Positions 47,001 through 59,000 of a stretch of DNA of 64,000 nt are shown one piece after another. The notes beneath the pieces are model-generated. The model had not been told where the DNA came from and ran no database searches. It saw nothing but the letters and a program-made list of their open reading frames with translations. The position numbers and the translations under genes were made by a program. Positions within the stretch are counted from its first letter, which is position 1, and each line of letters starts with the position of its first letter. Source of the stretch: JAUVAV01 sp965371665 (GTDB lineage Bacteria > Oederibacteriota > JAAXVQ01 > JAUVAV01); the NCBI GenBank assembly GCA_965371665.1, contig CBDUZI010000001.1, positions 1 through 64,000 on the forward strand, in the 5' to 3' direction.

Positions 47001-50000
47001 GGAGCCGCGGATCTCTCCCACCAGTTTTTCCAGCACCAGCAACAGCAGGAACAAGGCGATGACGGGCACGATCAGCGACAAGTTGAAAATTATTGATAGG
47101 ATGATCATTACCACGGCAGCCATGGCGACGACTTTCCAGCGGCTGCGGAGAAGTTGCTTTAATCCGAAGTAATTGAAATATTTGAATAAGACTGCGAGAA
47201 GAATAATTGTCGGCACTGTATAGACTATACTCATGGGATCGGCAGATAAAACCGTTATCACATTCTGGTAGGTGGAGATAAAAGCGGTAATTATCCAGTC
47301 GATAATATTTAGAATAATTTCAACTATTGGAGCAGGAACATATGGGACCACAATATTTCTCCAGACCCATATGCTAATTGGGACCGGCAGCATGAGTACG
47401 ATCGCCCGGATGATGGCCACGAAGAGGTCCTTGGTTAGCAAGACCGGGATTTTAAGCCGTTCCGGCATCTTTTGGACAACTCGCTGGTTAAATACCCAGG
47501 ATATTCCAGCTCCCACCAGAGTGGTTTCCAGCATCCGAAGCAAGGCTTCACTAAATGGAATAGCGGTAATGATGCCCAGGCCAGGGACCATGAACAAAAC
47601 CGCAACCTGGTACATCAAGGTCGGAATCACGCCATAGGCCATCTGGGACAGGGATTTCAAGCTACTGTGGCGGAAAACCCGTTCGATTAAGACTTCCAGG
47701 ATATAGGCGCTCAAGGGGGCCAGGATGATAATCAAATTAACGGTGAGGATGGTTTGCCAGACATTATACTCCACGCCGACTTTGGCTAGATTGGTGATAT
47801 TTTGACCCAAAAAATCAGAAATACCCGTGAAGAAGGCGAATACCAAAACATTCGCAAAAAACATTCCACTTATAGGCATCTTGAACCGGATAAAGTAATC
47901 TGCACCGTACTTCCCGGATACTACAATGGCGGCCTTGACGGGTATCAAGATTTGTTGCTTAACACATTGCCACAGAGGCTGGTAATACCTTTCCCAAAGC
48001 TCAATCAGCCGATCTTTGAGCTTTATCAAAATATCCTTCACCCGACGCAATATATCCAAAATCTTCTTCTTCACCCACTTAAGCCCGTCGCTAATTTTCG
48101 TAATTGCCGTTTTCACAAAGCGGATCATTCGCTGGACGAACTCGATTCGCAGGATCAGAAACAGGAGATTTTTGACGAACCTGATGGCAGCTTTGACGCG
48201 ATTAACGATTTTGATGACGATATTATCTTTAATCCAGATAAGAAAATTCACAATAATGGGACGGATGATCCGGACAAAGGGACTGACGATCTCCTCGTAA
48301 ATCCTTTTCGGCAGGGTAATTGGCAGGACGAGGGCCAGCTGTTTGACCACGTGTCCGATCTCGTGAACGGTTATACGTACAAAGCCATGGGGATCTAATC
48401 CGATATCGGCCAGGATCCGGCCGATGGGGTTGACCTTCCAGACCCACTGTGCCCATCTCTGGTACCAGGGCAGCTCTCTTTGCAAGGTCTCCGCAACTTG
48501 CAGCATCATGTTGCGCATGACCCGGCTCGGCGTGCCCTGTCTGGATTGGAGGGCGCGGTTGAGCAAGGCCGTCTCGGTCAGGGCGCGTTTGCCTGCCTCG
48601 GTCTCGAAAAAGGCATAATAGTTTTCGAATTCCTGGGCAATTTTTAAGATATTGGGCGGAATGAGGTCTTTAAGTTCGTTTCTGGAGGGTTCACTGACTG
48701 CCATTTCCACCGGTACTTCAACCGCCTGCTTTAATCCCAGGTACCGACCAAGCACACCTAAGACTATCAAGAGTCCCAGGCCCATGATGCTTCCAGCGAG
48801 GATGGCTGCTCCACCCATGAGCATGGTAACCATCCCGCCAGCCAGCAGAGCCAAGCCAGTAATACCCGCAATAATCATCCGCGTACTTACACGAATGGGG
48901 GTATCCACCTGGCCCTCCCCAGGCGCCATGGTTTCCGGTGGAGAGGTTTCCCTGGGCGGAACCTTATCCTGCGCGAATGGATACAGGGCCTCCAGGAAAT
49001 CCCCCATCATGGCCTCACGTGCCTGGTCAGAGGTAATGGCGTCGATAAACTTCAGCAGATCCGTAGTATATTTATTAGCCTGCATGGCTTCGGAATCCGA
49101 TTCCACCACGTCCGTGCCCAAAAAGGTGATTCTTCCACCGAGCTCCTGATTAATCTTGATGGCTATTTTTTTGATTTCCAATTTTCCCCGCGACGTTTGG
49201 GCCAATTCCCGGATTTCATCGGCGATTTTGACCAAATCAATCGTGGTGCCTTTTTCGAGATAGAAACGCCGCTTGAAAAGCTGGAATAGTTGTTCCGCCG
49301 TGATCTCGACCGCTTTGCCCGCGAAAAACGTCCGGTTTAAATGCCAGGCAAACAACTTCATGCCGTTCATGCGCATTTTAGCGACATCTTCCCTCATGAT
49401 GGCTTCATAACCGCCCAGAAAGAAGAAGCGTAGGCCTTCGGCCAAATGCACACGGTAAATATCCGGGATCGAGCGCAAAGCCATGGGCGGAGCTCCTGCG
49501 AAATTGGCCAGCGGTCCCGGCCGTCCGGTTCCGAAAGTATGGGACATTATGTGGATGGGACCCTGCCCCTCGATGACTCCCTGGTATTTGGCCAGATCCT
49601 CCTCCTCGACCCAGCCGGTATGAAGTATCGAGCCGTACAACAGTCCCATGATGTATTTGGCATAGGCTTCACCCGCATATTTATCCCCGGCAAACATAGG
49701 ACTCGGGTGATCACCACCGGTAAAATGAATTTTCGGAATCACGCCAGGCAAGGCTTCTTCCACCGCCCGCTTCAGTTCTGCTTCCAGTTCATTCAAGCGC
49801 TCCTCTGCAGTCAGCCGGGCTTCCACCTCAGGACGTAGCTGAGCACGAAGTTCTCCCCGTTTTCTTTCGATTATGCGCACCATGGCGGGGTAATAAATGT
49901 CGGTAAATTTGTAGCTTCCCAGCTTGCCAAAGGTGAAAAATATCCATTTCTCTATTGGCACCCGCGTAAAGTCCACCGGTGGAGTGACCTCGGCCATGTC

Positions 50001-53000
50001 CAGCAGGTGGTGAGTAACCGCGCCGGTCCGGCCTTGGAAATTAAACCAGGGATTATAATCGGCGATTGCCCGGGCGTATTCCGGCTGAAGGAAAATGAGT
50101 TTGTTCAGGTAAAGGTAAATCAACTGGGAGAGTCCCCAGGTGCCTAATTCCTCTTTGGTCCCGGCCTTCACCTGGGTGGCCTGCAAATCCACTCTTTCAA
50201 TCACGTGGTGATAAGGCGCGCCGATATGGGGGGTTCCGATCACCAAGGAATTGAACAGGCGGGAAACATGTCCCACCACGGCGCCCATCGGACTCTTATC
50301 GCCTTGACTGGTGAAGAGCATGTTAATCATTTCCGCATCCGAACCGGGTTTCCAACTCTCGGTCAGGTTCCGGGCAAAATTGTAAAGCCCTCCCATCTCA
50401 TCCCAGGTCTGGATTAAGCTGACATTATCATGTTCCAAGGCGGCTGAAGTGACTACGCCGAATTCATTTCGGCATTCAGGACATAGACTATGCAGGCGAA
50501 TCACTCCAGGATAACGCCAATGTCCGTAGTTCACCAGCAAGCGCAGCTCCACATCCGGCCCCGCCGCATTGGCCAGTGGGATAATGGTATTTTGCATGTA
50601 TTCGGACACGCCTCCGCTCTTTCCCAGTCTGCCCATTTCCCCACCAACATCTATCAACTGCCCGTCCGGATTATCTTCGAGTCTCATCCCAGGAATAACC
50701 TTTGCCTCATCATCCACAAAACTGGAAAGGGTAGCCACAACCCCGGTACCCAGTTTGGAGGCTAATCCGGATTTCACTTCAGCCTCGGATGTCATAAGGC
50801 CTTTAACCGTACCGACCATATCCGACAATTCAAACCCATTCGCATCGATTCGCCCCAGTTCGGCTACCGAGTTACAAACTGTTTGCAAATAAGTTAGACA
50901 CTTTAAGGCATAAGTCCGATTAGTGTGATCGGTTAAATTACTGATGTATCCTTGGCTGGCCAATTCATAATATAATCCTTGCACGCGCTGGTCGGTAAAA
51001 GCGATGGGCACGCCGGCTTCAACATGCGCTTTGAGGGCTTGATAAATCACTTCAATATCATCTCCCAGTTGCTGCATCTGAGAACGCATATTCTTAGCCA
51101 CATAAGTATCCCTAACCCTTAACCGCTCAGCAACCAAGGTAATGTCATGTTGAGCTTCGGGTATTCTCTCTGAAACGCGCAACAAATAAATCAAGTCCTC
51201 CATGCTTTCCGGGTCAGAGAGATTTAGGTTCTGCAGAAGCTCCCACACGGCCTGAAGTTTCTGAATTTTCTCAGGGGTAAAGGTCTGCCCGTCCCGAACT
51301 TTTTTAAAGATTTCATGCAATTTGGCGATTTCCGACGGCTGCATCCATTTTTCCAGCAAAATGTCATCGCGGCCACGGGATTTAATCTGATCAACCAGAG
51401 CCCTTAAGCCTTCGTCTTCCTCACGGTAACCCGGCCCCATGGCATCCAAAGGAAGCCTGCTGGCCTGTCTTCTCTCCCGGCTGATGTCCTGGCGCACCTC
51501 CTCGGCCACCAGATCCGCGCGTATGTCACCCTTCCACTGCTGGATTTCATATAGAATTTTTAACAATTCGATCTGGCTCGGATCCTGCCGCAAGGTTTGC
51601 AGGGCAGCCAGTTTTTGCCCTATCCGATCGGGAAGAATCCTGCCCTGGACGATCAAATTGTCGGATAAGCCGGCCGCCTCGGAAGCCAAACCGTACTCTG
51701 GCATATGGATTAAAATCTGATCAATGCTTCTTACTGCGCGGGGCAGGTCATTACGCTGATATATCCCAATGCCCGGACCCATAGTGGTGCTGACAGTCAG
51801 GACAATTTTTTCTCCGGGTTTCTTTCCCAAGCGCCTCCGGACTTGGGTAATGGCCTCTCTGAGTTCTTCTTCCGTGATCTCTTGGTTTAAGATGGCCTGG
51901 TCCTGGATCATCGTGTCTATATCATGCCACATCACATTAAGCTCGTGCGCCATCTGCCCCATAGTACCGTAGAAGCGGTGCCGGCCCTGGCGATGGATTT
52001 GTTCGTCCTCTGCCCGGAATTCGTGCTGGTCGCCAATTTTGGCTCTCTGCCCTAAATAATCGAGATCACCTTGATCGCGGGCCAGGACAGTTTCCTGATA
52101 AGCGACGGTAGCAAGGATAAGGGCCAAACCGACAGCGGCAACTAACATTAAAGTTGGCGCAATAATGCTGAAGACGACTATAGCCGGCAACATAACCAGC
52201 GCGCAGGCAACGGTAGTTCCGCTCTTACCCGGTATGCGAGCCGTTAAATAAAACCCGACTAGAGCAATAAAAAAAACCGCAAGAACGACCATCAAAGCCG
52301 GGGTAGCAGTCATGGCTGCCAGGGCAATGCCGGCCAAACCCATCACACCCAAGGCAACGCCGAATACGAAAAATGTTTTTCCCAGGAAGCCTAAATTCCC
52401 GAAGCTTCTGGCAGCCTGATAATGCTCGACGGCTACACTGCTCCTGCGGCTTTTTTCAATCATGTTTTCATACTTACGCAGGTTGTAATTAAACTCAGAG
52501 TAAAAATACTGCTCCCGCAGCATTTCGATGGTACGGCTCGCCTCTTCAGCGCACAGACGGGCCTGTTCTACCGCCTCGGGAGGCTGCCGACCGGCCGCAA
52601 TCGCGACTTCAGCTTGTTCCATGGCCTGTTGCGCCTCCGCTTCCTGCTGTTTCGCAATCACTATTTGTTCCTGTAAAAAATCATTATAACTTTGGGCATC
52701 GTAACCCAAAACCGGTTGATCATTGGCGTTGGTGATCAGATGTTCCATAAAATCAGCCTGAGTCAAAATGTTGGTTTTATTTCTTTGAGTAGGCTGTAAA
52801 TCAAAAAGAATCGTCCGTATCTTAGTGAAAAAACCATAGTCCGGACTGGATTTAAGCTCTGCCTGGTAATAATCCGTTATGTGTACATTGCCCTCGGCAT
52901 CGATCATGACTCCTGAAAAATCTTCGGTCCCATGATAATTCAAGCCGTGGATATCGAAGACATTTATTGCGGTCTGGAACTTTTTGGCCAGGCCTATTAT

Positions 53001-56000
53001 CCGGTTAAAATATGCTTTTTTCAGCCGGTCATGCTCAACATAGACCTCTCCCAGCCGATCATAGGCTGTCCGAATCTGTTGGCCTAATTCAAACAGATGC
53101 TGCTCCAGGGATATCGATGGATTCAAGGATGCTGCCTGCATGGTTGTTACTAATGCCCGTGCCTCAAGGTCGACTACGTCCCGGGCCTGGGTTATAAGGC
53201 CGGGTAATTCCCGCCGGCGCTGCAGATTATCCTTTGTTTGTACGTTTTCTTGCCGTAAAGCTTCCAGTTCTTGAATCAGCCGATCCTGCTTGTGTCGTGC
53301 ATGTTGCAACTGCTGATACTGATGGTTAAGGGAATCTTTACACTCAAGCAGTCCGTCTTTTTGCGCCTCCAGTTCTGCAATCTTTTGTTTTACCGTCTGA
53401 AGTTCTCCGAGGTCTGGAGCTAAATAATCTTCTGCGCTCATACCAAAGGGTTCTTTCATGATCAGGAATCCAACATCTGATACCTTAACGTCTTGGGAAC
53501 TTCGCGCAGGGAAGATGCGGCCGGTGGGAATACGCGCCTTGGCGCTCCCGGCGTAATATTTCAACTGAGCCAGGCCGGGCGTGCGGGAGCGTGTGAAATA
53601 GCGCTGCAGTTTTCTGGCAAGTCTGGAACTCAGCGGGCGGGCGCTGACGACGATGCGGTCGATGCTGCCGGTATGTGCATCCACGCCCAGAGCATAATTT
53701 TCATGGATTTCCGTAATGTAATAAGTCCGGGTTTTTCCGTCGTCGCCGGTCATCACGAAGGGAGTGTCATGCGCCAGGCAGGCGTTTAAAAGCTCCCTTC
53801 CGCTGGAGACTTCAGGAAATCCGCTTTCAGGCGAGGCCTTGACCTGGACGACTTGCTCAATGACAGGAGCCAGTTTTCGTTGAAGGATTTGTAAAGAAGT
53901 TATGGTTTCCAACTCGAGATTTGCTAAGTGCTGTTGATATACGGGATTTTCGGCCATGCTGGCCAGCAAACGTTCCAGCACGGCGCCTTCGTAACCAGCC
54001 GATCGCACCCAGCTGAGTTCTGCGAATTGAATATCCAACAAGATTTTACTCAAAACGGATAAACGCGTCTCGGTGCTTAACATTTTGCAAATCATGTCGA
54101 GTTTATATTGCTGTTCGCTATCCCTGGGGCTGGGACTGGATAAAAGCTCAGCGAGCTTTGCTTGCCGGTTTTCGGTATTATCCTCTTTAATGCCTTTAAT
54201 ATATTCAACCATCTCTTGGTACGCCTGCTGCCTGGCTTGAGTTTGGCTGTCCTTGGCTCCTGTCATTTGGCGGGTTTTCTCCTTAATGGCCTTGCGCTCG
54301 CCATTTTTGAAAATATAGAAAAGCAGCGAACCTGCTTTGATTAAAACCAGGATTCCGGCCAGGGCAATGACTACACCGGCTATGATGGCTAAAGGCAGGG
54401 AAAAGACTTGCAACAGCATTACCAGGGAAACGGCCAGGCCGGCCGTGGTCCCGATCAGGATCGATTTCATCGGCAGCGAGAGCTTGGTCAGAGGATAAAA
54501 AGAATTGAATTCAAAGGTGGCATTCTTCCAGATGCCAGGATGTTTTTGATTTGCATAGGTGAGAAACGCGTCATTATCAATAATCCCGGCTTTATCGAAA
54601 CCGGATAAGCCGTGGATTAAAAATTCACTTAAACTCTGCAGCTTGAGAGGGTGGTTACTAATATGAATTCTTCCCACCAGAGTACGGGTATCCTCCACTG
54701 CCTGATCATAAAACCGGTTAATTCGTGCCGATAACTCAGCCTGGACCTCGGCAGGAGTTTTTCCCTCAGCCTTCCAGGTTTCAATTTCGGCAAAATAGAG
54801 TTCGCTCACATGATAGGGGTTGAAACCGAGCATAAGCGGACAAGTTTGGCCTCGATTTTCTTTTTGCCATTCGGTTCTTAAGCTTTTCACCTTATCGATT
54901 ACGGCTGTCAGCCGTTGTTCCCCCCGGCTAGCAAGAATATGGCCGGTGGCATCATCGCGCAAATTGTACTTCCAGGCTTCTTCCTTCGCTATCACCATTT
55001 CAATAACCAGGTTGATATGATTTCGTGCTGCCAAAGTCACTAAATTCATTTCCGCCGACCTGCGATCGAGAAGATTATGTTTTGCCATATATAAGCCGAT
55101 GTATTTTTCCCACTCATAGGGATGAAAAACAACATCCACCGGTTCAGGATGTCTCTCCTCCAGGATCGGCGCTATATCAGCCGTTTTATCTCCAAAGGCC
55201 ACATGATAGGCGGCTACCTTCAGTCTTAAGCATTTAGCCGCTTTAATCTGTTCGCGGGTGGTATAAAGTTCATACTTTTTGCTGCCCATAAATAATGTTA
55301 TATAAACCGAATAAGCAATCATGGTGAGCAGGATTATGAGATTGGACAGCCAGCGTATTTTCATGATTTTCGAAATCCCAGGTATAAATTCGGGCAAATT
55401 TATTATCGTCGAAGCTATGGCGGCATTTCGAACAAATTTCTCGGGTGTGTACATCCGGTCTTCAGGCTTTTTCTCGACCGAGATTTCGGCCTCGACACTG
55501 CGCGTTTCGCGAATTTCCGCGCCTGCCTCGGGATATTTTAATTCATCGAAAAATGCCAGCACCTCTTGGGAAAATCCCTCTACGTTCTGGGGACGGTATA
55601 ATCTGGCTTTTATTTCTGGGCTGTCCAGGGATATATAGCCGAGTTTTTCAGCAGGATAATCCGCAGCCTGAATCTCAGTCCGAATTTCCAGGGCCTCGAC
55701 ATCTTCGCCCAAACGAATCTCGAAATTGTGACCAGCGGCTTGCAATTGATCCTGGAGGGCATAAATATAATGCATCTCTTCGCGAGGCGCCATTTCTTCG
55801 GAAAGCATAATCGCTACCACGGGTACAACGGCTATACGTTTACGCCCGGCTTCGGCTATTATTTCCTTAATTTCCCGAACCAGGGTCGCGATCTGCTCTT
55901 CCCGATTGGCTTCCGTCTGGGATGAAGGCAGCAATATCTCTGCCTCGGGATTAAAGGCGCCGGTCGCTTTCGTGAGCCTTACCCCCCCCATACCGAAGCC

Positions 56001-59000
56001 TTGAGAAGATAGGCGCACGGCCGGCAGGATGACTTCATCGCCGCTTAAAGCGGCAAGGTCTTGGGGAGAAATCAAACCTGCGCTGGCGCCTAATTTTTGG
56101 GGATCCAAATGAGAAGCCAGAACTATACCAGCAGCATAGCCTTTATCGGCAAGCCATTGATTTGCTTTGGCGATAATGAGTTCACCGTTGGGTTGACTTA
56201 AAGCTTCACTATTAATCATAAATCTTTTGGTCCCGGACCATTGGCTGATATCCGACCGGGTTTCTTTGTCTCCTTGCAAGGCAAAATAGATTTTTATTCC
56301 ATAAAGCAGGATCGGTGGCACCAGTATAGCCAGTAAGGGATTTATCACTGAAATGCTCAGGATACCTAAGCCGCTTAAAGTTTCGGCCAGGTTAGCAACC
56401 GCATCTAAACCTAAAAAGCGAGTGTACACCCAGAAGCCCAGCCCCATTCCGGCAATGATTAATCCGCCCCCCGCGGCTTTGCCTGCCATTCCAATTTTAC
56501 CCTCTAATTTAAAAAGGCGGAGTATTTCGGCGAGTTTTTTCGCTCGCACGCCAAACAATTCAATAAATAGAATGGCGCCGAGCCACCACAACAAGTGCAC
56601 CAGTTCAAATCCCATGATCGTCTCTATCAAGCCAGACCAAAATACGACGTAGGCTGCAAAGGCACTACTGCCTAAAAAGCTTGCTATTCCCAGAAATTTA
56701 TTCCTGGTTATTCCATATACAATAAAATAACCCATAACCAATGCAGTCAATGCAACAGCACTTCCCAACATGATTTGAGTTCCAAAGAAAAGCAATCCCA
56801 ACCCAAGGGCAATGGCTCCCAGGGATGCTAGAACCTTGTTCTCCAGGGCGCTCCGGATTTTCGAGGATTTAAAGGCAGGCGTATCCTTGCCTTGCAAGAG
56901 GGAAATGACGGTCTGTCCCAGATTTTTACCTAGAGCGTCGATTTGTTCCGAACGCAATGGGGTTGAGCTCTTCTGGATAATTAGTTCCAAAAGTTTATTT
57001 AAAGGCGTATTTTTTCGGCCTGGATTTATGCCTTTGGCCGTGCCTAACGTCAAAGTGCTGCCTTCGGAAAATTCGGCGGGTTGATAGGGATTCGGACATA
57101 GATTCAAATTCCCTTGCCCAGCCTGACCTGTCAAAACAAAATGTTTCTCGACTAACTGCTTTATGGCTCCGTAGTCAGAATGACGCAAGACGGTTTCCAG
57201 AAGGCCATTTTTAAGTTTACTTATAACTTCATCTGGTTCCTGTCTCGGCCAAAGATAAGCCGCAGCACCTATGGCGAAAAGCAGAGCCCGGGGGGACTTC
57301 GCTGCAGCCAGCGAAACTCGCAAAGCTTGAAGTCTTTTCTCTTGGTCTGCGTCTAAAGTTTGGGCACCAGCCAGATCAATAATCTCCTGGTCCAGCCTAT
57401 GTATCTCTTCACGCTCTTTTTCCTCTGCCTGGGAACCCAATGTTTCTGCCAAAGTCTGAAGCATATGTTGGTTTTTTGCTTGAATACTCTGAGTATCGCG
57501 TTGTACCGGTTTAGCTTTTTCAGTTTTTTTAGCCGTCATGAGTACGTTTAAATTCGCTTCGAATATTTCCGGCTTGCTTCTGTCCAGTTTTAAGGCCACG
57601 TTTAAAAGGTTTTCCGCTTCCTCGCCCTTGAATCCAGCAGCTTGGATTTTCTGACGCAACTGCTCTTCAAACTTATCAATCTTTACCTCTTTTGGCTTTT
57701 CATCTTCATACAGCTCTTCCTGCTTCTTCAATTCTTTTTCGGCCCAGGCCTTGGCCTTTTCCTCGCTGAGAACCGGGCCGATCAGGGTTTTATATTCCTC
57801 GCGAAGATCCGGATAATCCTTGCTAAGAATCATGCCGGCAAAAATTTCCAGGAAGCTGAACCATTTCCAGCGATTCGGCTTATCGAAGAGTGTGCCCGGG
57901 TATTGGGTGACATCATGACCCGTGACATGGAAGAGTCTTTGCTTAATCGCGGCCAATAAAAATTCTCCCGGCTCCCGTCCGCCCACTCTGGTCTCGGCCT
58001 CGGATTCAATCCAGGGAATATCCTTGCCCATGACCTTATGACCCGACATCAGAGCCAGGGTAATGAGTTCGGTTTCGAATTCCATCTTGACGCTGCTGGC
58101 AAGTTCAAGCGCTTTCTTGACAACCTCCGGCCGAAAAGCCTTAAATCCGGCCTGCGTATCCGGCACTCCTCCCAGCGGGACAATCGCCCGGACCATGAGA
58201 TTAAATCCCAGGCTCAGGATATGCCGCGCAAGCGGCTTGGCAAAAACCACGGATTCCGGGCCTACGCGCGACCCGTAAACCAGTCCGACATCCGCATTCT
58301 CAGGATTGGTCAGCGGTTCTGTGAGCTTGCCAAAAAGCCCGGCATTGGTGGAAACATCGGCATCTATATAGCCGGCTATATCCACCTCGTCTTCTTCCAC
58401 CATTATTTTATAGGCCTCGTACAAGGCTCCGCCTTTTTTTTCCTGCCTGGCGAATTTCAAGCCTTTGCGGTCGAAATAATACTCGACCCTGATCTGGTCT
58501 GCCCGGTGTTCAAAATCGCTTTCGATCACATTCTGCGCCAGCCGGGCTGAAGCGTCATCGTCTGTGGTAAAAAGAATCCTGGGGCCTAAATGTCCGGCCT
58601 TTTTATCAGGATCACTTGAATAAGCTACTCCCTCTTCTACAATAGTAATCGTCATCACATCCAGCTTTTCCACACCCTCTTTTTCAGCCTTATCCAGCTT
58701 TTCTTTAGCCTCTTCGGCGTCTTTCTTGGCATCTTCCACCTTTTTTTCAAGGTTTGGGTCCTGCTTAGGAACTAACAGGTTAAGCTTTTTTAATATAGCC
58801 GGCAGACTGAATATCAACCCGCCCAAGCCGGCCAGCCCGATACCTGTCCAGGAACCCAATATCAAGGCCGCTGGAAAGAAAAAAGTCATGACCACTCCGG
58901 CGATGATTAGAAGAATGCCGATAATCCCGGCAGCAAGCACAGTGTTTTCATCCCAGGCATTCAAGGCTTTACGCTTTTTGCTCAAGTCTTCGTGGTTTTT

